A stretch of DNA of 64,000 nucleotides from assembly GCA_944470555.2 (NCBI GenBank), contig OX104129.1, forward strand, positions 63,357,747-63,421,746. The letters are read 5' to 3'. The DNA is from Heterobilharzia americana. Lineage: Eukaryota > Platyhelminthes > Trematoda > Strigeidida > Schistosomatidae. The notes under the pieces were generated by a model that ran no database searches, was not told the DNA's origin, and saw only the letters and a program-made list of their open reading frames with translations. Of the stretch, positions 23,554 through 35,244 are shown piece by piece (positions within the stretch are counted from its first letter, which is position 1; each line of letters opens with the position of its first letter). The position numbers and the translations under genes are program-made.

Positions 23554-24815
23554 TATATGGCGTCTGCTTATCAAGTTAAAAGACAAACATGACATTTTCA
23601 AAAATTTGAAGAAAAGTCATAAATCTCCATGTCTATTTCTTTCTGTTGGTGTCTCCAGTTGAAGTGAACTTTTGGAATTGTTTCTTCCGAATTCTGTGTT
23701 TTCATAGCATCATTCTCAGGTATTTTCTTCTTCTTTCTCTCTTAGTCTGTCTCTTTGAATGGATATATGTTTATGAATTACTCTGAATTATTCGATAAAT
23801 TTGATCCAATTTTCTTGTTGTACTAATTTTATATGAGAGTAAATTTCGACTATAAGAAAACTGAACAAAGATGAGATTTATAGTAAATTTAAAACTGCTG
23901 AACTTCACACGTCATTGTCATATGATTATTGTTTTGATCTATGGTAAATATATACGAACGATTTAATGCTGTGATGCGATACGATACGATTAACGATAGA
24001 ACAATAACTTCTCAGCATGATATTCAGCAGACATAACAAAAGCTGGAAGTATATTTACTTCAAGTGAATAATGCAATAACAACTGTCGTCGTTTATATGC
24101 CCATTCAAAGAGCCTTGACCTTGTCAAACAAAATAGCATATTAAAAGTTTGAATCGAACCAATCAGCGTTTTAGTATCTAAAAAACCGTGAGAAAAACAA
24201 ATAACATTGAGTAAAGCGAAAAAGCATGAAAATCAATATTTTGGACTTTACAATGAAAATACAAGTTAGTTCTTTAGGGATCAGACATCTCCAAGAAGTA
24301 TAAGCTGAAAACACCTGCAGAAATGACCACTTACGTTCCTGGAGAACTCCGAAAGAGGTGAACATATCTTGACTAATGGTTATGCCGTTTTTTTTTACTT
24401 AGAATTGAAAGACGAACACATAGCACTATCCGGCAATTGATTCCTCAACTCAACGTACTTCCTAACTATCTGAAACTCGACTGCATAGAATCCAGATCCA
24501 TGGTGTTATACACAGCACAAAATCTATCAGTATACTTCCAAATAAATTAGTGACTTTGATTTTGGTTTTTCTTTAGAATATAATGATAATAATAATAAGA
24601 CGTAAATTGTCTGAACCGTGTAACGTGTCTGCGCAACACATTTCGATCTATCTGATAACACACGTACTTGTCATAAGTATTTATATAAAAACTCATGAAG
24701 ATAAGGGGTGAGAAAATAAAAAGGGGGTCAGGTAGGAAAGCCGACTTAAAGGCCGAATAACAATGAAAATCAATAGAGTGAAAATAATAGTACATCGAAG
24801 TTGGTTTTCAATAGT
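22700..24815. other. no gene recognised; microsatellites
   Basis: AT-rich DNA with (CA)n at 23069-23087 and a long (AT)n at 23505-23550 bounded by ATGCAT on both sides. No supported coding region or known repeat. Confidence 0.5.
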
Positions 24816-24820
24816 TGAAT

Positions 24821-25640
24821 TTACCAAGGAAGATTTAGTGTGACAACAAATTGTTCATGAACACACAAAGATGGTTTCAAATTTCTAGTAGCTAAGGCTT
24901 CAACAAATTTAAGGATCCTTCCCCAACATGTTTTGTAAATAAGTGTAAAGGAAGTAGCCACATCGATCTTGTGACCTGTCTCAACGATATATTTGGCGAT
25001 TGAAGAACTTGGACGTCTGCTACTAACGTTTACGGGTTCAGGTGATTTAATTTGCTTCTGAAGCCACTTTGGAATATGTTCCGAGACCCTTGCTTGAATG
25101 GATCTATTAGTCCTCCCTATGTATGTGTCACTACACGTACATTTGAATTGGCAGATACAATGGGATGTGTGTGACATTGTCGTTTACATGCTGTGGGGGT
25201 TTGGGGGAACATACGGGCTTCGTGGTTTTGATTACTCGAACTCTGGCTGCATAGCAAGTCCTTCTAACAGCAGGGTTAAGTGTCTGCTTAAGGATCGCAC
25301 TGTGAGAGTCACCCTTGTACGGAAGGCTGATGAGGACATCCTTCTTTGGGACAGACTGAAGATCTAGTTTTGGCACTCTGATTATTTCGTCCTGTCTAAT
25401 AAATTTTGATGGATAGTTATTTTCAAACAATATATCAGTCAGTGTTCCTCTTTTATCTTCTAGAGTATCCTCTGTGCATATTCGTTGAATTCTGCTGAAT
25501 AAGCACCTAACTAAGCACCTAACGTACTGAACTGGGCAAAAGCTATGGTAATTCAGATATTGCCCAGTCCATGTAGGTTTTCTGTTGATAGATCCTTTTA
25601 TTGTTTTGTCGAACTTTATAAAGGGAACTAATTGTTTTAA
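24821..25640 (-). mobile_element. Penelope-like element, thumb and GIY-YIG domain, inactive
   Basis: Minus strand: INRKPTWTGQYLNYHSFCP (near 25580), FENNYPSKFIRQDEIIRVP, the linker LISLPYKGDSHSAILKQTL, then a well-preserved nuclease frame (25177-24821): HCICQFKCTCSDTYIGRTN, VSEHIPKWLQKQ, SSIAKYIVETGHKID, RILKFVEALATRNLKP, ending QFVVTLNLPW. YIG and downstream Arg/His/Glu positions fit a GIY-YIG nuclease; the GIY-like part is YIC/CQF. The RT core is missing and frameshifts separate the parts. Confidence 0.85.
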
Positions 25641-26310
25641 ATAATAATAATGGTAATAATGGCAATAATAATATATTTGCTTTATTCCACACTATAGTTA
25701 TGTTTACAGTACAGAATTCTAAGCGTATGTTATTGCATCAATTTACCCATTGTACAAAAAACTAACAATGGTTCTGTCTAACAATATATAATGGAGAATA
25801 ACTAATAATAGGCATGTTAAAATGTTTAATGACTTCAGGGACATTATGTCTGTTCGCTATTGCAAAGTTGATTGATGAGACATTGTTCAACAAGATTTTC
25901 TTTACATAATGCACAAGCTAAATAAGGTGGTATGGTTGAATAGTTGTATGTAGTTGTAGGTGCATAGAGTTTAACATATTTACTTCTTGTCTTTCTCGAA
26001 GATAGACATAGATAGAGGTGCAGATGCAGACGATGCTTGTCATCACATAGTATATTATTTTCAGCTAGTAATCTACAAGAGTTCAGATGCCTATTTATGA
26101 CCACATTTACCAGCTCGGTTATGATTGTGCTACTTGTTATACTAACAGCCTTCAAAATCCTACACAAAACAACTTAGTCGTTTTTCCAGAGTACAGGAAA
26201 GAATAAGGGGGAACAATAGGTTACTATAGGCAAAATACAATAACTAATAAAACATAAGAGTAGAGGCTGAGTTAAGTCAGACAGTCTCGGTTTCCTAATA
26301 TAAAAGATTT
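25640..26310 (-). mobile_element. CR1/jockey-like non-LTR element, 3' end
   Basis: The minus-strand frame from 26230 down to 25844 reads FFPVLWKNDQVVLCRILKAV, VNVVINRHLNSCRLL, HLHLYLCLSSRKTRSKYVKL and NLVEQCLINQLC. This resembles the C-terminal region after the RT in CR1/jockey-type elements (CSPxxFP, NR, LH.., SGRTRS). It ends in an A/T triplet tail at 25640-25675. It sits between two PLE fragments. Clade assignment is tentative. Confidence 0.6.
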
Positions 26311-26319
26311 AGTGGAGCA

Positions 26320-26885
26320 TTTTCCTAGAAATCTTTCTGAGATGCCTTCCTTGTATGGCAACATAGCAGAGGCTTTGAATTCTCTCTCGACTCTGTCGCC
26401 ATTATTACCATTAGTAGCGGAATTATTATTAATAACACCTCTATCATTTCTACTGCTGGTGCTAATATTTCTCCTTCGATTTCTTATGAATTTATCGAAA
26501 AATTTTGGTGGCTAATTATTGAGACGTAGGGTGTTCTTGATGTGTCTAATTTCTTGTCTCAGATTTTCCGACCTACTAGTAAGCTTTTTCGCTCTATCAC
26601 TTAAGCATTTAACTAGGCCTACTTTAACTGAGATGGGGTGAGAGGATTCGAAGTCTAAGTAGCGATTCGAATGGGTAAGTTTCCTATAAACACCAGTCTC
26701 TAGATTTCTTTCTCGTGTTCATTTAATCTTGCAATTCAACGTTGCTAGCTCACCTTTATCACTTTCTAAGTCACCGGTAAATTAGATTGCATTCACTACT
26801 GCATTTGTATGTGCCAGTAACTTATTATTCATATGCATATTCGTCGATACTACCTGAATGTTTATTGCCGTACCTTACCTGGTGG
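26320..26885 (-). mobile_element. Penelope-like element, thumb fragment
   Basis: Minus strand: LETGVYRKLTHSNRYLDFES, HPISVKVGLVKCLSDRAKKL, HIKNTLRLNN, PPKFFDKFIRNRRRN, then EFKASAMLPYKEGISE. This is the PLE RT thumb and linker, homologous to but distinct from the neighbouring copy at 24821-25640. It ends where the non-LTR piece begins. Confidence 0.75.
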
Positions 26886-26894
26886 CTAGCAACT

Positions 26895-26945
26895 GAATCT
26901 GGCTGATGAGTAACAAATACGACGAAACGTGCGTCTTCGATTTCA
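26895..26945 (+). ncRNA. hammerhead-like core beside PLE, stem II mismatched
   Basis: CTGATGA (26903-26909), loop CAAATA, GAAA (26924-26927), short stem III CGTGCG and triplet GTC (26933-26935) are present. Stem II is GTAA against CGAC, with two mismatches. PLEs are known to carry hammerheads in their terminal repeats, which fits the position next to PLE sequence. Confidence 0.6.
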
Positions 26946-26989
26946 CTGATCGCCAGCGAGTAAGTAAACTATATCTTGGATTAGATTAT

Positions 26990-27585
26990 TTATATTATAT
27001 AGCAGGTGATTTATTTTAATAAAAGTTTATACTACTGAATCAATTCTAAGTAGCCACATGAAAATCCAAGTGTTTTCTAGCTGTTAAGAATCTATTTAGG
27101 CTGAAGTTCTCACCATGATCATGATATTGCCTTGTAAACAGTTACGTGACGTGTAAAGACTTCAGACAAGACTTATGGGGGCAATAAATGTGATGTGATG
27201 CTTTTCTGTCAGATATATCAAACAATGAGATGGCGATATTTACCACATAACATTCCAAGCAAAATTTGTTGTTTATTGTCGTATGAAGATTTCGTGAATG
27301 TGATTCTAATGCATTCTGTTTATTGATTTTATTGATGACAAAGTTTCATATCCTTATCCATCTCAGAGTGATATCAAACCATTTCTGTTATATATTTTAA
27401 GCTTGCCAACTGGATGAATAAACATCAACTAGTCAACGTCTCCCTTCACTTAACTAATATATATATCTTTGGGACTATTACTATCTCCTGTCATATTTTG
27501 TCATGATACGTTGATGAGTGCACAGCAATAACCAAGATTTGAAGTGAAAAAGTAAATTTGTACCTTGGATGTATGATCTTGGGCG
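26990..27585. other. no recognisable feature
   Basis: AT-rich; nothing recognised on either strand. Confidence 0.45.
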
Positions 27586-27589
27586 AGTG

Positions 27590-28320
27590 AGCTGTGCTGT
27601 AATCCACTCTGTTCTACTGTATGACTGCGAATCACGGTCACCAAAGGCAGAAGACATATGAAGGCTTCAGGTGTTTCATCACATCTGCCCTCGTAGCATA
27701 GGTCATCTTTAGAGGTGTCACCACATTAATAACGCAGAAGTCAGATATAGAGTTTTAGGGGGAGAGGCAAGTGAGTAGGTGCGGTTGTGAACCTTCATCG
27801 ACTCAGATGGCTGACTCGGACACGTGTTACGCATGCTTAACCACCGTTTGCCCCGTCACACAATGTTGACGGAAGTACGTTCAGACTGGGGAAAGGTTCG
27901 GGGTGTCCAGATTGAAAAATGGCATGAATGCATGAAGTCGTTGACTATTCGTTTAAAGCATGTAGGACGATGCGGAGTAGCTGGTTGGGGGTGTGGGGGA
28001 CAAGAGAAACCAGTGGTTGTAGCCTGACTCTAGGTGATCACATGGCTGAGAACTGATGTCAGTAGCCCAGATGTATACACACATATTATCCTCACCTTAA
28101 CCGCTATACTCAATCTCATTATCTTCTCATTCTTCCTTCTTCTCTTTTACTACTTTCTCCTTCTACTTCTCTCGACCGACTTTTCTTTCTTTCTCCATCT
28201 TCCATTCTATTGTCTTCTTACTCTTGATGTGCTGAAATGAGATAAGGTGTAGCAGTTTGGACCGTTATGTAGTAATGTCTGGTTCTATGTTGATCTTGAT
28301 TATGTTGCTTTTCTTAAGTT
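27590..28320 (+). mobile_element. F2 non-LTR element, 3' end
   Basis: Across frames it reads VVNLHRLRWL, a HVLRMP-like segment, LPRHTMLTEVRSDWGKVRG, MKSLTIRLKHVGRCGVAGWG, MAENRCQ..RCIHTYYPHLN, followed by a TTC/CTT-rich stretch and the 3' tail with gtagcagtttggaccg. This is the best-preserved F2 end in the window; upstream RT sequence is absent. Confidence 0.75.
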
Positions 28321-28324
28321 GGAT

Positions 28325-29260
28325 GGTCTAATGACTTTTACCTGGTAGCAGATATCCTAAGCATGTGAATCTCCCAATTCAGTATTAACACTGACTTAGA
28401 GTTTGATTTTTCTCGAATATACTTTCCCAACCTCATATATTCAATCCACTCACACAATAAGTCACGCGATTCTGCCCTTTTAACTGTTTACAAGAGAACG
28501 CGAAGTCTGGTGCTTATATATCCGTACATATTTTACACGATCTCGTTCATCTGTATATGCAACCGAATTTCCTGACCGCAACGCACCATAATTTATAAAA
28601 ATGAAACCACCGATTTCAAGGACAAAATATGTGATAATGCACAACGATGTATTTAAGTCAACATACAACTATCTCTGAACTATGAATCACACATAGATGG
28701 ATAAGATGATCAATCGAAACCTCTTGAATCAAGCTATACAATAAAGTTATCTATTAATTCATAAGTAAGATGAATTTTAAAATCAATAAAACAGCAAGAC
28801 CAGTGAAACTCATATGAGATCCAAGATTTATTCTAGACTGCGAATGTTAGTCTACGACTAAATGCACTTCCATGTAATGATATCCTGATCAGTGTGCATT
28901 AATAGATTAGACTAATTTATCTATTTAATTTCAACATAGGATACATTAGTCTATACAATTTTTGACTCAATAAGTTTACACGCTGAAGTAGTATTCGTAG
29001 CTCAGTTTTGCTGGGAGTTGTAGGTATAAATTTTGACACCTAAACCTTAAATGAGAATTCTTTGAGGTGTTTCGAGTTATCTTCCTATGACATATTATTT
29101 GCAGACAGACAAATAGATGGATAGATAATTAGAAACATTGAAAGCCATAATAATACAACCAGAGTAACTCAATTCAGTAAATACTTTTAGCATTTCTGTG
29201 ATGGCAGTTTGCAGAAAAACGTAGCAGAACATTGGATCAACTACTGAAATAACCAGTTAT
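28325..29260. other. no recognisable feature
   Basis: AT-rich, no repeat or coding motif recognised. Confidence 0.5.
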
Positions 29261-29264
29261 CAAT

Positions 29265-30475
29265 ATTATTTGTCACACAGGTTCCTAGTGGAACATACCA
29301 CCTCAGTAGCACGTCTCCATTCCACTCTCTTCTCTGCAGTCTTTTCAACCTGGCTCCACGACTGCTCACAACCCTTCATTTCTTCCTCACATCATCTCTT
29401 CCATGTCACCCTTGCCTCGGACACCCAACTCGTCGTTTCCCCTTTGGATTCCACTCAACGGACTGGTCTGGCCTGACGCGTGATGTCCTCAATCGGCTTT
29501 CTCAGTGTATGCCCAGTCCAATCCATCTCCATTTTCTTCTTATGCATATTTGTTGGGTGATAGGTTGTTGGTTGGTTGGTTGGTTGGTTGCCAGCCAGTG
29601 AGTTCCTTTTTCCTTATTCTCATTATTCTGGCCATCTGATCTGATCTTCAGTATCGAGCCAGCGTAGGCAGTTGTTGATGAATGTTTGTAGCTTTCTGGA
29701 AGTGGTTTTCGTGACGCGCCAAGTTTATGAACCATATAGGAGCACTGACTTGACATTGGTGTTGAAAATCCGGATAATGTTCACGCTTTATGCTGAGTGC
29801 AGTAGATCCCTACACTGGTTTCAGGTTAACGAAGGTCTGTCTTGCTGTCTTTCCGATCCTGACTTTGACATGACCGTCTGTGCCACCACCTGTAGTTGAG
29901 ATGATGCTGCCTAGGCAGGTAGGTGAAAGAGACTACTTCCTTCAGGCTTCTCCCATTGGTGGTGCTTGTTGTTGTTGTTTGGGTATCTTCATCACCTCTG
30001 TGTTCTCTACGTCCACCTAAAGGAAGTCCCGTCTTTCTTCGCTGCCCCGCCTCTTCTGTCAACTTGTTGGTTCTTGCTTGTAGATCCTCAAGTTTGTGCG
30101 ATATCAGGCAAACCATTGGCAAAATCCAAATCTTCCTCTGGGGTCTTTTCATCGGTCAAACAACGTATGCATGTCTTCTCGCTCATCACGATTGCTGCCT
30201 GACCCAGTCCAGTCGAGTCGACTACAATCAGGAAGATCATGGGTGATAGTAGACAGCCTTGTCTTACTCCTGTCTTCACTTCAAACGGAACATCACTGAG
30301 CTTTCCATTGTGGATCACCTGGCATATGGCGTCTTCATATAGTTGTTGAATGAGGTTGATTGTTTGTGGTATTCCGTAGTGTTGGAGCAGTTGCCAAATT
30401 GCTTCTCGGTCGACGCTGTCGAAGGTCTTTTCAAGGTGGATGAAGTTGAGGTAGAGTTGACTGCCATTCTAACCG
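29265..30475 (-). mobile_element. RTE-like element, 3' 1.2 kb, copy D
   Basis: Minus strand from 30475: the RT part (LNFIHLEKTFDSVDREAIW-like, HNGKLSDVPFEVKTGVRQG, MIFLIVVDSTGLGQA), then KLEDLQARTNKL, GRSLKEVVSFTYLP, and the C-terminal region to 29270. It is 5'-truncated inside the RT and frameshifted. VKTGVRQGCLLSPMIFLIV is the best-preserved RT motif of the family here. Confidence 0.85.
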
Positions 30476-30639
30476 TTAAAATTCTTTATTTGACAGAAAA
30501 AGTAATTACTCAACTGGAATTACCTACTCACTTACTGACTGATTTAGGTTTACTTTCAGTCACACTTATATACACTTAAGCAGCTTGCCTTATACTGTGA
30601 ATTGCTTTTCAACACTAGGAGAGACAGGAATATTACAGT

Positions 30640-30765
30640 ACAGTCCCTACTGGTTCCCACTTTAAGTCACCATGTGAGCAATGTAGAGGTTAGACGAAGA
30701 TTGTTAGTCAAAGAAGGTAAGTCAGTGGATCACTGAGATGACTTGGATTTGTATTGGGTATGCCA
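30640..30765 (+). mobile_element. F2 non-LTR short fragment
   Basis: A short stretch reads CEQ/VSNVEVRRRLLVKEGKSVDH and LGFVLGMP with frameshifts, matching VSNAEVRHRVLGKGGKSVDE..LGHVLRMP of F2. Too short to say more. Confidence 0.45.
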
Positions 30766-31225
30766 AGCCTCGTCTGGTTAACTAGTTCACTAGTTACTAG
30801 CCGGTCCTAAGCCCCGTAAAGAGGGAAGGTTGGGCGTAGGGCTAGCAACCCTACTGCGGAAAACCAATCCAATCGCTAAACAAACTTCGAACCACTAAGA
30901 AAATATAAAAAATATGAACAAACTTATTCCTCGCTGAAATCGGGAAGACGAAATGACGCCGGTTGGTGAAAGCCTTCGGGAAGCCAGTCGGGTGACGTGT
31001 CTTCGCTCGATGAAAGCGAAAGTAAGGATGGGTACAAGGAATAAGCAACAAGTTGGGCGTCCGAGGCAAGGGTGACATAGAGGAGATGATGTGAGGAAGA
31101 AATGAAAGGTTGTGAGCAGTCGTGGAGCCAGGTTGAAAAGACTGCAGAGAAGAGAGTGGAATGGAGACGTGCTACTGAGGTGGTATGTTCCACTAGGAAC
31201 CTTAGGGACAAATATTGATATGAGA
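30765..31225 (+). mobile_element. RTE-like element with 5' region fused to 3' end, copy E
   Basis: The 5' untranslated tag (gagggaaggttgggcgtagg) and the start of the element (30765-31035) are joined directly to the last 190 bp (31036-31225: RVGRPRQG.., EEEMKGCEQSWSQVEKTAEK, WRRATEVVCSTRN). About 3 kb of ORF is missing. It carries the empty version of the site that holds the 166 bp insert in copies B and J. Confidence 0.8.
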
Positions 31226-31229
31226 CAAT

Positions 31230-31730
31230 CAAAGGTGTTAGAGAAATTGCGCTATAAATATAAGATGTGAAATGTATATGGTTGAAAACCGTATTCAGTG
31301 AGCAAAACCGTTCCACTATGAGACATGAAATAGAAAATGTAATATAGAAGGCAAAGAATGATCAAACCAAGAAGTAGCAAGAGATTATGAATTGTTTGAT
31401 TGTTGGTTTCAGCTATGTAATAAATAGATGTAGACTGTCTGACTGATATCCTTCTGAAATTACTAGTTGATTAATGTTTGTGATATGACTGAAAATAGGT
31501 CAAAATAGCACAAGGCATAAACAGACACACACAGATAAAGCTGATATAGAACCTCGCATAGATGTACATTGATTCAACCTTCTACATTTCGTAGCACCAT
31601 ACAAAGTACAACCAAGTATAAAAAGAATAATATTGTAGATAAAGTTGTGTGAGAGAACAAACAATTTGAAGATAAACGTTAATGGAAATAATCGCGCTTT
31701 AGAGGACATGAGAATATGCCACCCTGATTA
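31230..31730. other. no recognisable feature
   Basis: AT-rich, no motif recognised. Confidence 0.45.
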
Positions 31731-31734
31731 ATTT

Positions 31735-32050
31735 TCAGTCATTTTACTAAGAGTTCTGACAACCACTGATTCCTATCCTCTCAGGGAGTCTACACCTCCA
31801 TACACGGCTCAACAACAACAATGAGACTTCATCAACTGGCGTCACATCTTGGTTCGTCCACCTTGAATCTTCTTCCAACCTAGTCCAGCGTCCTCTAGCA
31901 TTGCACATCGAGGCAAGTAATCGTTCAGGATGCGTAGCATATTTTCAAGCCATCACAGTCAGTGTAGATTCATAACCTCATCGACAGACTTGTCTAGTAC
32001 TCATGGTCTAACCTGGACATTGTTAGAATGGTGGTTCCTTCATATGCAGG
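31735..32050 (-). mobile_element. F2 non-LTR element, decayed 3' fragment
   Basis: The minus strand contains ARGRWTRLEEDSRWTNQDVT-like, then CMEV and the RNQWLSELL segment, comparable to the F2 ends at 57060-57600 and 61490-61930. Heavily mutated. Confidence 0.55.
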
Positions 32051-32299
32051 CTATACAACAAAGACACTTATGCTCAATGTTACGGGGGGATAAAAATGGA
32101 AATCACCAGGCAAGGTCATTTACCGTTAAGGTAGAAACATCTTTGTTTTACATCTTGACTGGTGAAATTAGTTTTACCGAACAATTTTGTCCTTGCAGCT
32201 GATTGGTGATCTATTGGCCTCATTTTCTGGGCAGAATTTGTATATAAATACAATGTTTTCTATTTTTTAAGATGAATGGGGATTTTTAATTTAGAAGTG

Positions 32300-32625
32300 G
32301 TATTCATCATGCACTGACATCATTTGGGGAATCATTAGAAACCTGGGAGTACTGGACAACTCTTTCGTCCTTGTATGGGACTCCTCAGCAGTACGCACCC
32401 ACTACCCAGCTACGGATCGAACTCAGGACCTTCGGGTTTCACGGAGAACGCGCTAGCCACTCAGCCACCTGGTCGGTTTCCGGTGGTTCACAATTCCCAA
32501 CATAGCGCGACTATCACCCAAGGTCTTCAGTTAGGATTCGTTTCACTTCCGACTGGTTGACCCAATAGGTTACGGCTTCTCATTAGAGCTTCGTGATATC
32601 CATCTGGAAGCAAATCACTAATGAG
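32300..32625 (-). repeat. HHR-SINE, left arm and middle
   Basis: Minus strand: the tRNA-like part (32405-32475; B box GTTCGATCC), then a near-perfect hammerhead core (32349-32394). The middle segment extends to caaatcactaatgagcacta near 32625. Confidence 0.75.
32349..32394 (-). ncRNA. hammerhead ribozyme-like core in an HHR-SINE, with altered stem I pair
   Basis: Minus strand: stem I GTACTG/CAGTAC, CTGAGGA, stem II GTCC/GGAC with loop CATACAA, GAAA, stem III region GAGTTG, cleavage triplet GTC. Stem I differs from the 5556-5601 copy at both sides of one pair (C-G there, T-A here), so pairing is kept. Confidence 0.7.
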
Positions 32626-32639
32626 CACTATACAGTAAT

Positions 32640-32900
32640 TTATTTTTGAGATGAATGGGGATTTTTAATTTAGAAGTAGTATTCATCATGGACTGACATT
32701 AGTTGGGAACCACTGAAAATCTGGGAGCACTGGACATCTGTTTTGTCTACTGAAAACCTACCCAGCGGCTGAATGGTTCGATCCCTAGCCGGGTCATGGG
32801 TGCGTACTGCTAAGAAGTCGCATACTAAGACGAAACAGTTATTCAGTGCTTCAAGGTTTCCCCAACTAATGTCAGTCCGTGATGAATACTACTTATAAAC
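32640..32900. repeat. HHR-SINE, shortened inverted dimer
   Basis: The left end is tattcatcatggactgacat (32682) and the right end aatgtcagtccgtgatgaat (32867). The forward core CTAAGAAGTCGCATACTAAGACGAAA near 32812 is degenerate. It sits in a tandem with the 32300-32625 copy; both are preceded by the same gatgaatggggatttttaat. Confidence 0.7.
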
Positions 32901-33179
32901 AATGTTTTTTGTTAAATAAAACCGACTTCCTTAAGTCAGTCACAGCCGCTTCTTTTATCTTCTGATTTTCTTGGCTCAGTGAAGTATCGGGTACGGAGGA
33001 GAACAGTCGTATTACTCGTATTCAGTCCAAGTATTTCATTGCGTTATTATCTCGTTCACGTATTAGTAGAACACATGTTATCCCCCAACTCAACCACATT
33101 ATTTGGCGATAGATGTTCAATTTATTTTGCAATGTCTATTTCCCTTAAAGACCCTCAAATCCATTTTGTAACTTCAACA

Positions 33180-34320
33180 AACTCAGAATGAAGCGGTTCA
33201 ACTGAAGTTTATTGAAACTCTTACTCAGAAGTTATTAATTCAGTTGCCATCAACATCTCATGCAGATAAATATGAATGGATTTCTAATTCTATCAGTAAG
33301 TTCAATTATGTTCCAGTGTTTGGTCTCATAGTGAATAGATATGAAGTTGTTTTTCACACTGAATGTTCTATTTTCGATGATGCAGCTAAAGTTTGTTTAT
33401 TATTATGAAAGCTTGGAATTGTCGAGCACAATATTATTATTACTTAATGAAACTATCAGTATCCTATCTCAAATTTCTGATGATCAGTCCTCTGTATTTA
33501 ACATTCGATATCAATGCTTTCAGTTATCCAAGTTACCCTCTGATGATTGTGTCATATGCTGGCAAGAAGAATTGATTCAAAGTCAACGAAATGAATTCCG
33601 ACCAATTGAATGTTTGATTTTTATTGGTGGTCTGAAGAACGCTGAAGATGCTGATTTCAGAATCAGACTATTATCATATATCGAACAAGATCCAAAAATG
33701 ACACTGAAGATGGTGACAGCAGAATGCCAAAACTTAATCAATTTGAAGCATGATGCAACTATGGTACAACAAAAATCTCAGTCGTCTAATTTGGGTTCAG
33801 TCAACTCAGTGAAAACTTCTCAGTCTAAAAATCAAGCACATATAACGTCAATCACAGACCTCAAGTAAATCTCCTTCAGTTTGCCAGCATTTTGTTCATT
33901 CTGAAAGCATGAACGCCGTCAGTGTTATCGATTTGATCATAAAGAGGGTTATTGTTCTCCTACAAGAACTCCATGAAAGTTAAATATTGCTCTTTAACAC
34001 GCCATTCATCGCATGAAGTTAAAAGCATTTTCGTGACGTTTAAAGTTGATTTTGAGAGGAAGACAAAGTATGTTCATCTATCTATCAATGGTAAGCCTAT
34101 TCGTCTGCAGCTGGATACAGTATCTGATATCACTTTAATTTCTCGAAACACACGGCTCACACTTGGGTACTTACAGATCCAACCAACTGAACATATCACT
34201 AGAAATGTTTCTGGAGATGTGTTAAAACTTATTGGTAAGATTAATTGCCATGTTCAGTCTGGTGACCGACATCTACGTCCCATTCAGGTTCATGCTGACT
34301 ATATTTTTGGCAACTGAAGC
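33180..34320 (+). mobile_element. gypsy-like LTR retrotransposon remnant: gag and protease
   Basis: The broken frame reads a gag-like N-terminus (VQLKFIETLTQKLLIQLP, KYEWISNSISKFNYVPVFGL), then FIGGLKNAEDADFRIRLLSY. A zinc-knuckle remnant follows near 33912-33960 (QCYRFDHKEGYC; the first Cys of CX2C is replaced). An aspartic protease frame at 33952-34317 has LQLDTVSDITLIS, where DTVS stands for the usual DTAS/DTGS. Frameshifts and a stop interrupt it, and RT, RNase H and integrase are absent. The gag-knuckle-protease order supports gypsy type; I could not find LTRs. Confidence 0.75.
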
Positions 34321-34439
34321 GTTGGTGAGGGCCAATTGAACTCAGCTTCTAAAGGTTCTGCCTAACGTTCTAGTCGCCTGTTGAGGGAGGTTATCAGAGT
34401 CCTATTCTTTTCTCTGATAGTCTCATTCACCGGTATACT

Positions 34440-35240
34440 TAATAAACGTAGGTGGAGATTACAAATAGGCATCACCTAGTTTCACGACTCTTCCTAGTCC
34501 TTACAGATCCATTCAGTCGAACAGCGCATAGACGGCTGTTGATTGGTATGTAGTTGAGAAGTGTACTTTCTGCCTTGCAGCTCAATGCTATGTTTACACC
34601 AGCGAGTTCACGAGAGCTAGTCATTGGGTCTCCAGACACTCTTAGGGTGAATTTTGGAGATTCGCTACATTGGTCAGGTAAGGCCAATTTAATAACCACA
34701 CTCTGGTCCTTCATACGTGTCTCGGAGACACAGCATAATACGTGGCTACAGATTTCAGGTGAGCGATGCTTGCTGTCCGATTCAGCATAGGCTTAGGACA
34801 TTAAAAGCTGTTACATGAAACCAATGGCTGGATCTTAGGAGACTATGAATGCGGATTCGATGGTTTTGATCGTTCGCAGTGGTTGCAGAATGAGAGGTTT
34901 GTTAAGGTGTAAGAGGCTTAGTACTACTAGAAGCGTGCAGGCGATTGACACTTTCCGATTGGCCACACTGTGTAAGTCTATTTCTTTTGAAAGTACTTGA
35001 GAGAGCAGAAGATTTGTGTGACCGTACAGCCTATGAGACATCTGCTTGAGGCCTATCACATACAGCCTTTTGTAGGATCTTGTTTCGAAGTTTGGTTGTT
35101 CTAACGCTGGTTAGACAAAAATACCTATACTGCCGGCACTAGAAGACCATCAGGCAGAGAGAAGTGTGGTATTTTTAGGAGTCGACTTTTCCTAACCACA
35201 CTTTCCATTGGGAAGGTAGGCAGCGTTAGGGTAACAATGC
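34440..35240 (-). mobile_element. non-LTR element endonuclease fragment (CR1/SR1-like)
   Basis: Minus strand: VANRKVSIACTLLVVLSLLH, a CVSETRMKDQSV motif (the SETR element of APE-type endonucleases), FTLRVSGDPMTSSRELAGVN, IALSCKAESTLLNYIPINSR and LCAVRLNGSVRTRKSR. These follow the order of a non-LTR APE endonuclease N-terminal half. It is disrupted and lies in opposite orientation to the gag-protease remnant. Clade is tentative. Confidence 0.6.
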
Positions 35241-35244
35241 TGGT

